Assembly: GCF_001517105.1 (NCBI RefSeq)
Contig: NZ_LPVF01000012.1
Coordinates: 62,001-126,000, forward strand
Direction: 5' to 3'
Source of the DNA: Bacillus halotolerans
Lineage (GTDB): Bacteria > Bacillota > Bacilli > Bacillales > Bacillaceae
Length of the DNA: 64,000 nt
In this document: one piece after another, positions 1 through 8,668 of the stretch
Layout of the letters: each line of letters begins with the position of its first letter
How positions within the stretch are numbered: position 1 is the stretch's first letter
Translations under genes and position numbers: made by a program
The notes under the pieces: model-generated
The model's input: the letters and a program-made list of their open reading frames with translations, nothing else
Told to the model about the DNA's origin: nothing
The model's database searches: none

Positions 1-2393
1 GGCGTTCCGATTCAGAGATTGTTGAAGAACAGTCATATTTGTTGGAGACTGAGAAAAAATGTTATTAGTAGTTGTTTTAGAACTAGCTTTACCTTTCGAA
101 CTCTTTTCACTTGTTTTTTTCTCTAGATGAGTAATTTCCTGTCCTCTGTTTGTTACTTTTGTAAAGAAACCACCGACTGCATCTTTAACATATCCTATAC
201 CTGAACTAGCAGCATCTTTCAAATCAATTACCCATTGAAATTTCTCAGCAATTTTCTCTGCTACTTTAACCAATGGTTCTTTCACATGTTTATTAAACCA
301 AGTTTCAATTCCATCCCATGCATCCTCAAAGAATTTCCTTGCATCATCAAATTTTTCTTTTATTGAAGTTTTAATATCTTCTACTTTTGTGACAATCGGG
401 TTCCACACATTATCATAAAACCAATTCGATACACTGGACCAAATATCAGAAATAGTAGTCCATGCACCATTGATTTTACTCCAAATCCATGTTGCTGCAG
501 TTGTTACTGCTTCACTCACAGGGTTCCACACATTGTCCATGAACCACGTTGAAACAGTAGACCATATGCCTGAAATAACTGTCCAAGCGTTACACAATCC
601 AGTCCATATCGTTGTAGCAACTTTAGTAACTGCTCCGCTTATTGGATCCCACACATTATCCTTAAACCATGGGTAGACAATGTTCCATACTGCCAAAATG
701 CCATCCCATGCATAAGCAAACAAACCTACTATAAAATTAATTACGGGTACAGCTACATTATAAATAGGCGTAAACACATACTGGTCAAACCAAGTTGAAA
801 CTTTACTCCATGTATCTTCAATCCAAGTAATAGCCCCATTGGCAGTATCAGAAATAGAATTCCATTTTCCACTCCACCACTCTTTGTTAAATAGTGAATT
901 GCTTATGTTCTCCTTTAACTTAGAAGTATCAAACATCTTACCAATGTTCTTACCTGCTTCTTCGCCGCCTATTCCGCCTACTAAACCGCCGCCGACTCCG
1001 CCGATAGCTCCCCCGACTACTGTACCTTCCGGACCCACAAAGGATCCGATTGTCGCACCAGCCTCTGCTCCGGCAGTTGCTCCTGCTTCTGCGCCGGCAA
1101 TGCGTCCTCCGATTGAACCAACCTTTTCACCAGCATTATCTTTATTGATTCCAGCTAGATCGAACATTGCTAAAGCAGATCCTACGTATGGAACAGCCTT
1201 ACCCATTCCTCTAAACGCTTTTCCTAGTTTGGATGAATCCTTCCCTAGCGATTTTAAGCTTCCGAACCAGTTCTTGAACTTCGAACCAGAGGACCGTGGC
1301 GCACTTTCACCGGATGTGCCGCTCTGGCGTCTTCTTATTACCTCTCCAGGAACCCTAAGTGTTCTGTTTGGAGCCTTTGTCGGGCTTTTCTTTTTTTATA
1401 GGTTTTTCTATTTTTACTGCCCGGACTGTTACCTCCGTCTTCACAGCAGCAACAGCAACAATTTCCTCCTGTATTCCGGTTAAGGACTTTATTATCCGTT
1501 TCAGAATTTTCACCAGAATCGTCCTTTTTTTGAGGTCCTAGAATTTTATCAATGATCTTATCAAACACATCATTTTTCAGCTTTTCTATCAATCTTTCTT
1601 TGAAACGATCCAAAAAAGCTTTGCCTATTTGGTTGAGCGTATCCTTAATCCAAGGCCAAGCTGACTTTGTCCACCAATCCTTCAGCCATCCTTTGATTTT
1701 CCCGACCCAGCCAGGTTTTTGATCAGAACTTTTGTCAGCGCCTTTATCCGAAGCTTTGTCTGATTCTTTCTTAGATTTGTCTTTATTAATCGGGCTTTCT
1801 TTTTTATTGATTTTGTCTGATATTTTTGTCTTAACAACGACCTTTACATAATAGGTTTTTTCAAATTTCTTCAAAAGTGCTGTTAATCGATTCACTGTTT
1901 TTGTAATTTCATCGATAACTTTTAATTTGACTGTATATCCGTTTTTCAAATTTTTCTTGATATAACCAATAATCTTTTTTACGGCTGAAGTAACCTTGTC
2001 ATCTGGAACCAAAAGGAATGATAGCTTTTGATTAGATAGCATCTTTTTTATTTTTTTGTACGCAGCTGCTGTCCTGTCTACTAAAGATACAGTCAGCTTC
2101 GTCTCTTTCGGCAGCCGCTTAAGTTTTCGTTCAATCGCTTCCAGCTTTGAAGTGGCTTGGTCATCAAGTACAACTTTGATTTCAAGTGATTTCGCGAATT
2201 TCAAAATAATGTAGTCATTTATTTTTCTCAGCCGGTAAAATGCCTGATCTTCTGCTCTGATACTGATTTTGATTTGCCGATTAATGGTCTTTACTTTTTT
2301 TTCGACCTCTTGGAATCCTTTATGTATCCGTTTTAGTTTTTTAGATACCTTGTCTTCGAGATCAAAACGGGCTGTTAATTTTGCGATTTTAAT
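1..2393 (-). CDS. xkdO: Phage tail tape measure protein (XkdO-like), 3' end outside window, frameshifted
   Basis: Sets tail length of the PBSX-like myovirus tail and is threaded through the tube. Reading begins immediately after the tail-chaperone frame with [14 protein letters not shown] from an apparent ATT (2393) or ATC (2387) codon; no ATG, GTG or TTG fits the GGAGAGGAGGG ribosome site, and the first TTG is at 2204. The N-terminal half is Lys-rich and coiled-coil-like, with a Lys/Asp/Ser linker and a run of six Cys. The frame then stops at 1338, but the frame one base back is open from about 1397 to base 1 and continues the protein ([12 protein letters not shown], a Gly/Ala-rich hydrophobic segment, Trp-rich repeats). 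The switch falls at A7 (1391-1397): eight A's, or a -1 slip, would join the halves. The first half therefore ends at about residue 332 unless joined. Assignment as tape measure is from position, length and composition; the xkdO symbol is positional. Confidence 0.8.
319..810 (-). repeat. Four tandem 41-codon repeats in the tape measure gene
   Basis: Four consecutive 123-bp units (810-688, 687-565, 564-442, 441-319) encode variants of W-x-x-V-S-x-W-F-x-D-N-V-W-N-P followed by a Thr/Ala-rich helix and a Trp near the unit end. Units 2-4 are clearest; unit 1 is hydrophobic ([11 protein letters not shown]) and unit 4 drifts into a charged helix. Periodic Trp/hydrophobic repeats are common in tape measure proteins, where the repeat number correlates with tail length. 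Confidence 0.75.
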
Positions 2394-2571
2394 TCCCTCC
2401 TCTCCTTGATTCTTTTTCTAATAGATCTAACTTATATCCAATCAACCCAAATAAAAGAGCTTTAAAGTGCTTTGGTGCTTCATATAATTCAAGAAGCTGG
2501 GATGGCGAATAATGAAGTTCATGCATTGCATAATATAAATACACAGCTTCTTTATCGCCATCCTTTACTAG
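2389..2571 (-). CDS. Tail assembly chaperone T segment, expressed by -1 frameshift from xkdN
   Basis: This 60-codon frame has no start codon of its own near the front. It reads [14 protein letters not shown] and ends with ESRRGGN just before the tape measure gene. It overlaps the last codons of xkdN in the -1 frame and is entered at the heptamer A AAA AAC (2577-2571), directly followed by the xkdN TAG. Slippage would yield a fusion of about 208 residues (XkdN plus 60). This is the standard G/G-T arrangement of tail assembly chaperones placed between tube and tape measure genes. The 168 prophage has a small gene in the same place (xkzB as I recall). The C-terminus also encodes the ribosome site of the tape measure gene, so the two overlap. 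Confidence 0.8.
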   Translation of the reverse strand, partial: LVKDGDKEAVYLYYAMHELHYSPSQLLELYEAPKHFKALLFGLIGYKLDLLEKESRRGGN

Positions 2572-3014
2572 TTTTTTGCTTCTTCTTCTAGATCTTCAAG
2601 ATCATCTTCAAAACCATTGATTTCAATTGCTTTATTCAGCCAGTTTGCATATTCTCCTCCCACCGATAGTACACGTTTGGCGACTTCCACCGGGTCTGCT
2701 GTTTTGTATGCCTCTCTTAAATCTTTTGAACGAAAATCCGGATAAATAGTGGATTCGATGGCAATTCTCGCATAAAAACGCTGGGAGTCTAAATCTTTAA
2801 CGCGTCCGCGGCCTTTCACATTTTTAAATGTTGTATTTTCTTTCTCCAGTTCATCAATTCGTTCGGTGGTAATTGGTTTTAAAATAAACGGTATGACATT
2901 CCCTTTTTTATCAACAAAACGTTTAGAGATCGGCACTTTGATTTCTTCGGCTTCGATTGTTTTTCCCGGCATAAAAAAGGAAAGATCATATACGTTTTCG
3001 TTCTTCTCGCTCAT
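2568..3014 (-). CDS. xkdN: Tail assembly chaperone (XkdN-like)
   Basis: 148 residues, acidic, ending EDLEEEAKN. XkdN-family proteins are the short G-type chaperones that coat the tape measure during tail assembly. Start ATG at 3014 has AAGGGAG at good spacing. It lies between the tube gene xkdM and the tape measure gene, with an intrinsic terminator just upstream, and its stop codon overlaps a -1 slippery site (see T segment). All of this matches the expected gene order of contractile-tail phages. Recognised as PBSX XkdN by sequence and position. Confidence 0.9.
   Translation of the reverse strand: MSEKNENVYDLSFFMPGKTIEAEEIKVPISKRFVDKKGNVIPFILKPITTERIDELEKENTTFKNVKGRGRVKDLDSQRFYARIAIESTIYPDFRSKDLREAYKTADPVEVAKRVLSVGGEYANWLNKAIEINGFEDDLEDLEEEAKN
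2571..2577 (-). promoter_or_regulatory. -1 ribosomal frameshift heptamer A AAA AAC
   Basis: In the xkdN frame the codons are GCA AAA AAC TAG. The heptamer A AAA AAC fits X XXY YYZ exactly and is a known efficient bacterial -1 site. The zero-frame stop follows at once, and the -1 frame stays open for 60 codons. Confidence 0.8.
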
Positions 3015-3054
3015 GTAAAAAACTCCCTTATCTTTAAATTGATTTCATCATTTA

Positions 3055-3084
3055 AAAACAGACCTTTCTGAGAAAGGTCTGCTT
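3055..3084 (-). terminator. Intrinsic terminator between xkdM and xkdN
   Basis: On the minus strand GCAGACCTTTCT, a short loop, then AAAGGTCTGT and TTTTAAA form a strong stem plus T-tract inside the tail operon. It should reduce transcription of chaperone and tape measure relative to tube and sheath, or be read through under late antitermination. Confidence 0.75.
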
Positions 3085-3103
3085 ATGGCTTGTTCAGTTT
3101 TGA

Positions 3104-3547
3104 TTAAAACGTGTCAGAAAGCTTTTCAGGCACGTCGAAGTCTTCAAATGTAAACGGAACTTCTTCCTCTAATGCTTCTGAATCGACATCGAGGCTGGCG
3201 ATTTTTGCGGAGTCGAAGTTTACGTCGTAAAGCGTGACTCTTTCTGTTCCTCTTCCGGAAGATTTATCATCTAACACAGCCTGCAGGGTGAAATAAGGAT
3301 CGCTGCCTTTTTTGACGTAGTCCATCATAAGGATTACAAATTTTGATGTGACTTTGTAGAACGTCGCTGTGCCTGTTCCGTTTGCCCCTGTTGTTTTATG
3401 GCCTGTCATGCGGCGGCCCATAATATTTACTTCAGACTTGTTTTTCTCCACATTTGCTTCAAATGTTTTGATATGCGCCATTTCTTCTCCATCGAGAAAT
3501 AAGCGTCCTTCTTTACCTGAAATCGTGTTTTGTGCTTTTAATGCCAT
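3104..3547 (-). CDS. xkdM: Phage tail tube protein (XkdM)
   Basis: 147 residues; forms the inner tube of the contractile tail. The start ATG at 3547 follows an AGGAGGT ribosome site and lies one base after the sheath gene. The protein contains the family opening with SGKEGRLFLDGEEMA and a Gly-rich loop (KTTGANGTGTATF). Placed sheath, tube, chaperones, tape measure, as in PBSX and the skin element (YqbM). Recognised by sequence and synteny. Confidence 0.92.
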   Translation of the reverse strand: MALKAQNTISGKEGRLFLDGEEMAHIKTFEANVEKNKSEVNIMGRRMTGHKTTGANGTGTATFYKVTSKFVILMMDYVKKGSDPYFTLQAVLDDKSSGRGTERVTLYDVNFDSAKIASLDVDSEALEEEVPFTFEDFDVPEKLSDTF

Positions 3548-3548
3548 A

Positions 3549-4949
3549 TTAGTTTACCTCCACATTAAAGTAGAATTTTTCTGCTGCGTCGACAGGCTGT
3601 ACAGCGAGGTCAATCAAGAAGCCGTCACGGTCTTCATTCATTGAAATGGTGATATCTTGATCAGAATCAAAACCGGTAATGCCGCCCGCATCCTGAAGTG
3701 TTGTCATGTATTGCGTAATCATCGTTTTCACATACTGAAGCCCGTCTTCAGAGGCCGGGATGTCGCTTCCGCTTCCCTTTCTTGATTTGATTAATGCTTT
3801 CAGCTCGCGTGTTAAATCGTTATTGACGGCGTCGAGTACACGGACGATTTTGTTTTTCGCAAACTTCTTGTTTTTCTCAGCCGTAAACGTGACAAGTGAG
3901 TTAATGTCTTTTTCTACGCTTACCGATTTATCGCGGGCGTCAAATGTGAATAAAAATTCGCCTTTGCCTAAGCGTTCCACAATCGCGTCGTGGTCAAGGC
4001 GGTTTAAGACATCAACGGCGCCTTCATACTCCACAAATGTCAGCGATTGGTTAAAGGTTGCTCCCGCACTTGCGCCGGCTACCCACGCCGTCGCTTTGTC
4101 CGGTGTCACTTCTGTTCCATCTTCCAGCAGCACACCTTCTGTCACGTTGATGATGCCTTCATAGTCACCGCTGTAATTGGCTGTTACCCCTTGGACTTTT
4201 TGCCCTTGTCCGTCACGCAGACGCTTAATGAATGCGGCAAAGGTCGCCTTCAGCTGATCTCCTTCTGCAACCGGCAAAGCGATGACATCAAAGCTCTCCG
4301 TTTCAGCCGCAGCCAAGAAATCAGTATAGTCTGAGTTGACCGGCGCTTTATCCGTACCGCCGGATAAACGGATTCCCGCAGATGCGTTCAGCGTCTCGGC
4401 AGCCGCGTCTCCCTCTGATCCAGTCAGCGGAATTGAAGAGGAAAGATCTCCTGTTCCGGTAAATGTCACATAGCCGTTTGCTGTTAATTCTTCAGCTTTT
4501 TTGACAGTCTGTTTATCCACTTCTGATTCATCCATATACGTTGTGACATCAAATGACGCTGCATCCAGTACATTTTCATTAATGCGGATGATGATGTCAT
4601 TCCCTTTTGATCCGCCGTATAGAGCAGTCGCTTTAACGCCTTCGGCAATATCGGCAGATGCTCTGACGCCTTCAGTGAGGCGGTACATCAATACCGTTTT
4701 CGCGTTTTTCTTCGCTTCACACAACAGTAATAAAGATGGATCGTCGATGCTGAGACCCACTTTTTTGTTTAAATCCTCCACGCTTGAAATGGAGACGAAT
4801 GTTTTCGCTTCGCCCCAGCTTGATGCGACCGGAAGTGCGACCGTCCCCCGTTCACCAAGTGACACCCGTTCCTGTGCCGTCGTTTTAAAATTGAAATAAA
4901 TGCCTGCACGGTCCTTTTCTTTTCCTGCTGTAAATGTTCCGCCATTCAT
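3549..4949 (-). CDS. xkdK: Phage tail sheath protein (XkdK)
   Basis: 466 residues, the contractile sheath subunit of the PBSX tail. N-terminus MNGGTFTAGKEKDRAGIYFNF and the C-terminal stretch with YVKTMITQYMTTLQDAGGI fit PBSX/skin sheath proteins (XkdK/YqbK). The start overlaps the stop of the preceding small gene by one base (TAATG), implying translational coupling. Nothing unusual within the frame. Confidence 0.93.
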   Translation of the reverse strand: MNGGTFTAGKEKDRAGIYFNFKTTAQERVSLGERGTVALPVASSWGEAKTFVSISSVEDLNKKVGLSIDDPSLLLLCEAKKNAKTVLMYRLTEGVRASADIAEGVKATALYGGSKGNDIIIRINENVLDAASFDVTTYMDESEVDKQTVKKAEELTANGYVTFTGTGDLSSSIPLTGSEGDAAAETLNASAGIRLSGGTDKAPVNSDYTDFLAAAETESFDVIALPVAEGDQLKATFAAFIKRLRDGQGQKVQGVTANYSGDYEGIINVTEGVLLEDGTEVTPDKATAWVAGASAGATFNQSLTFVEYEGAVDVLNRLDHDAIVERLGKGEFLFTFDARDKSVSVEKDINSLVTFTAEKNKKFAKNKIVRVLDAVNNDLTRELKALIKSRKGSGSDIPASEDGLQYVKTMITQYMTTLQDAGGITGFDSDQDITISMNEDRDGFLIDLAVQPVDAAEKFYFNVEVN

Positions 4950-5161
4950 TATTGCATGACCTCCTTAGTTAAAAATGTTTGGATCAATTGACTAGCCTCT
5001 GATTTCGTCAGGCGTGTTTTGTCCACGCCAAATAAAGCCCCCTGAAGGATCTCCGGCTTAACGCCGAACAGTTCCTTTGCGTGCTTGATCAAATCCGCTG
5101 TATCAAAAAGAGCTTCCCGGCTCTCTGTATGTACAGCCTTCGCTTGTTTCTGCTTTGCCAC
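4949..5161 (-). CDS. xkzA: Small PBSX protein upstream of sheath (XkzA-like)
   Basis: 70 residues from a GTG start at 5161, two bases after the xkdJ stop; it ends in TAATG overlapping xkdK. Contains AKQKQAKAVHTESREALFDTAD and a helical C-terminus (TKSEASQLIQTFLTKEVMQ). Function is unknown. A small gene in the same position exists in the 168 prophage, which I recall as xkzA. The length upstream of the GTG overlaps xkdJ and is unlikely to be translated. Confidence 0.7.
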   Translation of the reverse strand: MAKQKQAKAVHTESREALFDTADLIKHAKELFGVKPEILQGALFGVDKTRLTKSEASQLIQTFLTKEVMQ

Positions 5162-5163
5162 CG

Positions 5164-5604
5164 CTATTTCACCCCGCTGTTCATATCGATATCCTGTAAG
5201 ACAGGCTGTTCTGTTTTGTGATAATAATATCGGCTGCTCCACCTGATCACCATGACCGCCTCGCCCCTGTCTCCCACCCTTGTCTCAATTCGGGTGATGC
5301 GAAGCATATCCCCTGTCTTCTCACCGGATTCACTAAGCAGCGGAACTATATTTCTCGCTTCTCTGATGGCATCCGCGAGCCTGTCCGCTTCATCCAGCGC
5401 CTGCACGGAGTCAAGATGAAACAGCTTCACATTGAGACTGTAGGTTTTTTTAAACGTGGAGACTGTATCTGTTTCTTCAAAAACAGATGGCGCAGGGACA
5501 TATAAAGACGGCACTTGAAAATGATCAGGCAGCTCGCTTTCATAAATGGGAACAGACCACTGGCTGTACAAAAAAGCCATGATCGATCCTGTTTCGCTGT
5601 TCAT
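5164..5604 (-). CDS. xkdJ: PBSX tail protein XkdJ (probable tail terminator)
   Basis: 146 residues. Sits between a gp10-like head-tail protein and the sheath, the slot usually filled by the tail terminator/completion protein that caps the tube. The ATG at 5604 has AAAGGAGGAG in front. Sequence matches XkdJ/YqbJ of PBSX/skin; the terminator role is inferred from position. Confidence 0.85.
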   Translation of the reverse strand: MNSETGSIMAFLYSQWSVPIYESELPDHFQVPSLYVPAPSVFEETDTVSTFKKTYSLNVKLFHLDSVQALDEADRLADAIREARNIVPLLSESGEKTGDMLRITRIETRVGDRGEAVMVIRWSSRYYYHKTEQPVLQDIDMNSGVK

Positions 5605-5616
5605 CTCGCTCCTCCT

Positions 5617-6105
5617 TTACATCTTTTTCAGCCACTGGCGCAATTTATGTTCCATTGATTTTGCAAACAGCTGTTCATATAGAAGCAGTGCATGCTCCCA
5701 ATAGCTCGTGCCGGGTATCCATTTTTTCTTGAGTGCCATGCCTGTGGAAGAAGCCGGATCATAGATAAACCGTGAGCCTTGAAAATGCCCCGGCACCCAT
5801 CTCACATCGTCCGCTTTCGACGTCCAGTGGCCGTCATTGAGAAAAGAAGCATATTCAAGCTGGGTCCCGACCTCAAGTGAGAGTCCGCCGCTTTGTATCT
5901 TCCAGAGGTTGTCCTCTGAGCCTTTCTGAAAGGAGCTGAGCAGTTTTTCTGTATCTATCGATTGCGTGCTGATGAGTTCAGATTGTACGATCTCCAGAAA
6001 ATCTTGCCCGCACTCTTCAAGCCACCGGGACGCCTCGCGGGAAAAACCGCCGGATGCCGCTCCTTTTAACGATGCGTTCAGCTGTTTAAGTCCCGCTATC
6101 TTCAT
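5617..6105 (-). CDS. xkdI: Head-tail joining protein XkdI (HK97 gp10-like)
   Basis: 162 residues. Contains the central pattern of HK97-gp10-type connector proteins (GTQLEYASFLNDGHW). Its start overlaps the end of xkdH by four bases. Expected to complete the neck between capsid and tail. Identified by family pattern and by gene order. Confidence 0.85.
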   Translation of the reverse strand: MKIAGLKQLNASLKGAASGGFSREASRWLEECGQDFLEIVQSELISTQSIDTEKLLSSFQKGSEDNLWKIQSGGLSLEVGTQLEYASFLNDGHWTSKADDVRWVPGHFQGSRFIYDPASSTGMALKKKWIPGTSYWEHALLLYEQLFAKSMEHKLRQWLKKM

Positions 6106-6458
6106 AGACTTTCATCTCTGACAGCGATGACTTCCCAATGATGGTGTCTGATCTTTTTTGGCAGCTTCAGAATATAGCTGTTGTGTTGCCAAATGATTTT
6201 GTCGTTCATCCGGATATCCGCAGAGCCTGGAAAATGGACAAGAAAGCTGTGATACACGGTTTGATCAGGCTCCTCCTGAATCAGCTGCTGCGTTTTTTCT
6301 GTAAAGTAGCAAGGGACATTTTCTTCATCGGGTGTATTCGGATATGAAAATACCGGCTGAAGCTTGTCCGCCGGAATTCCGAATCGTCCCGCCGGCGGCG
6401 GCTGCGCTTTTTCATGATAAATATTACAGCGATGAATCAGCATCTGCTGATAACTCAT
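6102..6458 (-). CDS. xkdH: Head-tail protein XkdH (YqbH-like)
   Basis: 118 residues, beta-rich, with Pro/Gly-rich N-terminus (EKAQPPPAGRFGIP). Corresponds to XkdH of PBSX and YqbH of skin, members of a small head-closure (stopper) family. It overlaps both neighbours by four bases, so it is translationally coupled within the connector block. Confidence 0.85.
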   Translation of the reverse strand: MSYQQMLIHRCNIYHEKAQPPPAGRFGIPADKLQPVFSYPNTPDEENVPCYFTEKTQQLIQEEPDQTVYHSFLVHFPGSADIRMNDKIIWQHNSYILKLPKKIRHHHWEVIAVRDESL

Positions 6459-6856
6459 AACGACCGCACCTTCAATCTGGCGGACTCCGGAACATAGTCC
6501 GGTGCGATAAACTCTTCCAGCAAATGATATACATCGGGCTTTTGAATGCCGGCTTCACCTGAAACCGTGTAGGAGTAATCCCCCATTTTCTCAGACTGAT
6601 AGCTTGATGCGGCTGATTCGTCGCTGTTTACTAGCGCAAAGTATTGGGCGAGCTTCAGCAAAGCTAATCTCGCCTTTTCAGGGAGCGGGTCGTAGATGCT
6701 GTCTGTAAAGCTGTGCCCTGTAATGAGGGCCGCTTCCGATTCCGCCTCGATGATATCCTGCGCCAGCAGTTCTTCCGGCCTGTTTTTCACCTGGTCATAG
6801 ACCGAATAGGCGGCAACGTCCGTCGGTTCGATGAGCATATAAGCTGGCCACCCCAT
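6455..6856 (-). CDS. Head-tail connector protein (YqbG-like)
   Basis: 133 residues, mostly helical, next to the major capsid gene. This is the position of the adaptor that binds the portal, and the sequence resembles YqbG of the skin element. Overlaps xkdH by four bases. I do not recall a settled symbol for the PBSX copy, so none is given. Confidence 0.75.
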   Translation of the reverse strand: MGWPAYMLIEPTDVAAYSVYDQVKNRPEELLAQDIIEAESEAALITGHSFTDSIYDPLPEKARLALLKLAQYFALVNSDESAASSYQSEKMGDYSYTVSGEAGIQKPDVYHLLEEFIAPDYVPESARLKVRSL

Positions 6857-6861
6857 TTCAA

Positions 6862-7797
6862 TTATTCTTTTACGTTAATTAATTTAGCGCAGGCATCCTC
6901 TTCCTCGAACTTGCTGTCCAGCTTCGCCGTTAAGACAATGATGAACTTACGGGAGCGGATATCCTTGTCGACTTCAATTCGAATATTGCGTGAGAAGCCG
7001 AGAATGATATTTTTCGGATGTGTCAGAATGATATCGGACGCATCATATTGCGCGTCTCCCTCTCCGACTGCGTACGGCTGAATATTGGATACCCCTTTTA
7101 CCGGTACGCCGAATGCTGTGGACAAGCCGCCCTGAACAGCCTGGTCCCCAAGATTTGTCTGACGGTCCGCCACGCGGTCCTTCCATTCAACTTCTAAGCC
7201 GTGCGACGTATAGAATCTGAATTCCTGAGGGATGCGCAAATATTTCGGCGGAACAGCCTTTAAACCTTTTTTAAATGTCGCTCTCGACAGTTCTTCACCG
7301 TTCATATCGACGATGTGGGACACTGCTTGTTTACGGATGCCGTCCAGCTGCGCCAGGTATGGATCTGCTGATGCAGTATCTCCGTTTACGATCAGCTCTT
7401 CAATATCAACTGCCGCGCGCTCTGCTAAAATTTGCATGATCGTTTGCTGCAGTCCGCCTTTTTCAATATTGTTTTCGAGCGTGTCGTACGTAATGTTAAT
7501 TTCCGCAATGACTTCCTTTGTGTTCAGCTGGACAGTGCTTGTCGTCGGAACCGCCAGCTCGTCTGTTGTCAGCGCCTTTCCTTCTTGAGCCGCGCGCAAA
7601 ATACGCTGGCCGAAGCCGATTTTCTCAAATTTTTGCGAATCGTTTTCCATTTGAATCACGCGGGATTCACTGAAAATCGTCGGCGTGTTTTGCACCATGC
7701 GGATAAAAGCTGATGCTTGTGCAGGGTTCATGAGCCCGCCGCTTTTTAAAGCAGAAAGCGACATTTCCGCTTTCCGAATGATCTCTTGATTTCTCAA
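6862..7797 (-). CDS. xkdG: PBSX major capsid protein XkdG
   Basis: 311 residues, the main head protein. A TTG start at 7797 is preceded by GAGGAGG. The N-terminal helix ([21 protein letters not shown]) and the later [19 protein letters not shown] segment are typical of PBSX/skin XkdG/YqbE capsids. It follows the protease gene xkdF by 24 bases, the usual protease-capsid order. Confidence 0.92.
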   Translation of the reverse strand: MRNQEIIRKAEMSLSALKSGGLMNPAQASAFIRMVQNTPTIFSESRVIQMENDSQKFEKIGFGQRILRAAQEGKALTTDELAVPTTSTVQLNTKEVIAEINITYDTLENNIEKGGLQQTIMQILAERAAVDIEELIVNGDTASADPYLAQLDGIRKQAVSHIVDMNGEELSRATFKKGLKAVPPKYLRIPQEFRFYTSHGLEVEWKDRVADRQTNLGDQAVQGGLSTAFGVPVKGVSNIQPYAVGEGDAQYDASDIILTHPKNIILGFSRNIRIEVDKDIRSRKFIIVLTAKLDSKFEEEDACAKLINVKE

Positions 7798-7821
7798 TTG
7801 ATTTCCTCCTCTTTGACTGGT

Positions 7822-8649
7822 TTACAGCAGTCCGCTCCAGATTGATTTTTTGACTTGCTCTGTATTGCCGGCCGCATCGTCCGCCGTTTGTTTAGAGGCT
7901 CCCCGAGCTTTTTCCAGAGCCTCAATGCGTTCGATCAGCGGGGCAATCATGTCCTCAACGAGCTTCTTCAGGCGCTCGTCATCTCCCGTCTGCTCCGGTT
8001 TTTCCTCTGTTTCTGTGTTTTTTTCAATTGTCTCCAGCCGTTTGAGCAACGGATACAGCGCATGCTCGATTGATTCCCTCATGTCTTCTTTCCTCATTTC
8101 TTCAGTCTCCTTTCCTGTTTTGTCGGCCAGCAGCTGTTTAAACACACTTAGGAACCCGGCTTTTTCAACCGGTTCTTCTTCATATACATCAGCAGTGCCC
8201 GCCATGCTGTAGCCGGTGATGATGCCGGCTTTGATTTGTTCCCACACCTCATCTGACGCTCTTGTCACAAGCACCCACGAGCCCTTTGTAATCCGTTTTG
8301 TTCCGATGATAAAATCATCGGGCGCCACATAGGATTCAACGACCACGCCTGTGCCGCCTTCAAAGCTGTGATTGATATCAATCTCCCGCGCGTCTGCAAG
8401 AAAGCCATGCGCTGCTTTTTCAATTTCTTCTGCGGTCATATAGTCGCCGTGGGCATCTGGAACATCAGGCTCATACACAATTCCGTATACGAGCTTTTGT
8501 TCATCCTGCTCGCTTTTCGTAAACAGCCGAACCTTTTTTTCAAATGACGGAGGTTCGGCTGACTTTGTAAAGAAAAATTCTGTCTGGTTTGCCGCCTTGT
8601 CCACATAGCTGACAAAGCTGATTTTGGCATTTTTCAATTCCCGCGCCAC
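7822..8649 (-). CDS. xkdF: Putative prohead serine protease/scaffold XkdF
   Basis: 275 residues. The first ~180 residues fit the XkdF-type serine protease family: a His in INHSFEGGTGVVVESYV and a Ser in the GYSMAGT segment are candidate catalytic residues. The last ~90 residues are a charged coiled coil likely to act as a scaffold. Lies between portal and capsid, where a capsid maturation protease is expected. GTG start at 8649; its best ribosome site (GGGAGGTG) is slightly far upstream. Confidence 0.85.
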   Translation of the reverse strand: MARELKNAKISFVSYVDKAANQTEFFFTKSAEPPSFEKKVRLFTKSEQDEQKLVYGIVYEPDVPDAHGDYMTAEEIEKAAHGFLADAREIDINHSFEGGTGVVVESYVAPDDFIIGTKRITKGSWVLVTRASDEVWEQIKAGIITGYSMAGTADVYEEEPVEKAGFLSVFKQLLADKTGKETEEMRKEDMRESIEHALYPLLKRLETIEKNTETEEKPEQTGDDERLKKLVEDMIAPLIERIEALEKARGASKQTADDAAGNTEQVKKSIWSGLL

Positions 8650-8668
8650 CTGCTTGATTCACCTCCCT

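Noticed and set aside
839-1483. Long plus-strand frame rich in Pro/Ala
   Set aside because: It is the antisense shadow of the Gly/Ala-rich tape measure segment; no ribosome site.
2204-2204. TTG at 2204 as start of a separate 288-residue gene
   Set aside because: The frame is open for 60 more codons upstream with tape measure-like sequence that abuts the chaperone gene; TTG has no ribosome site.
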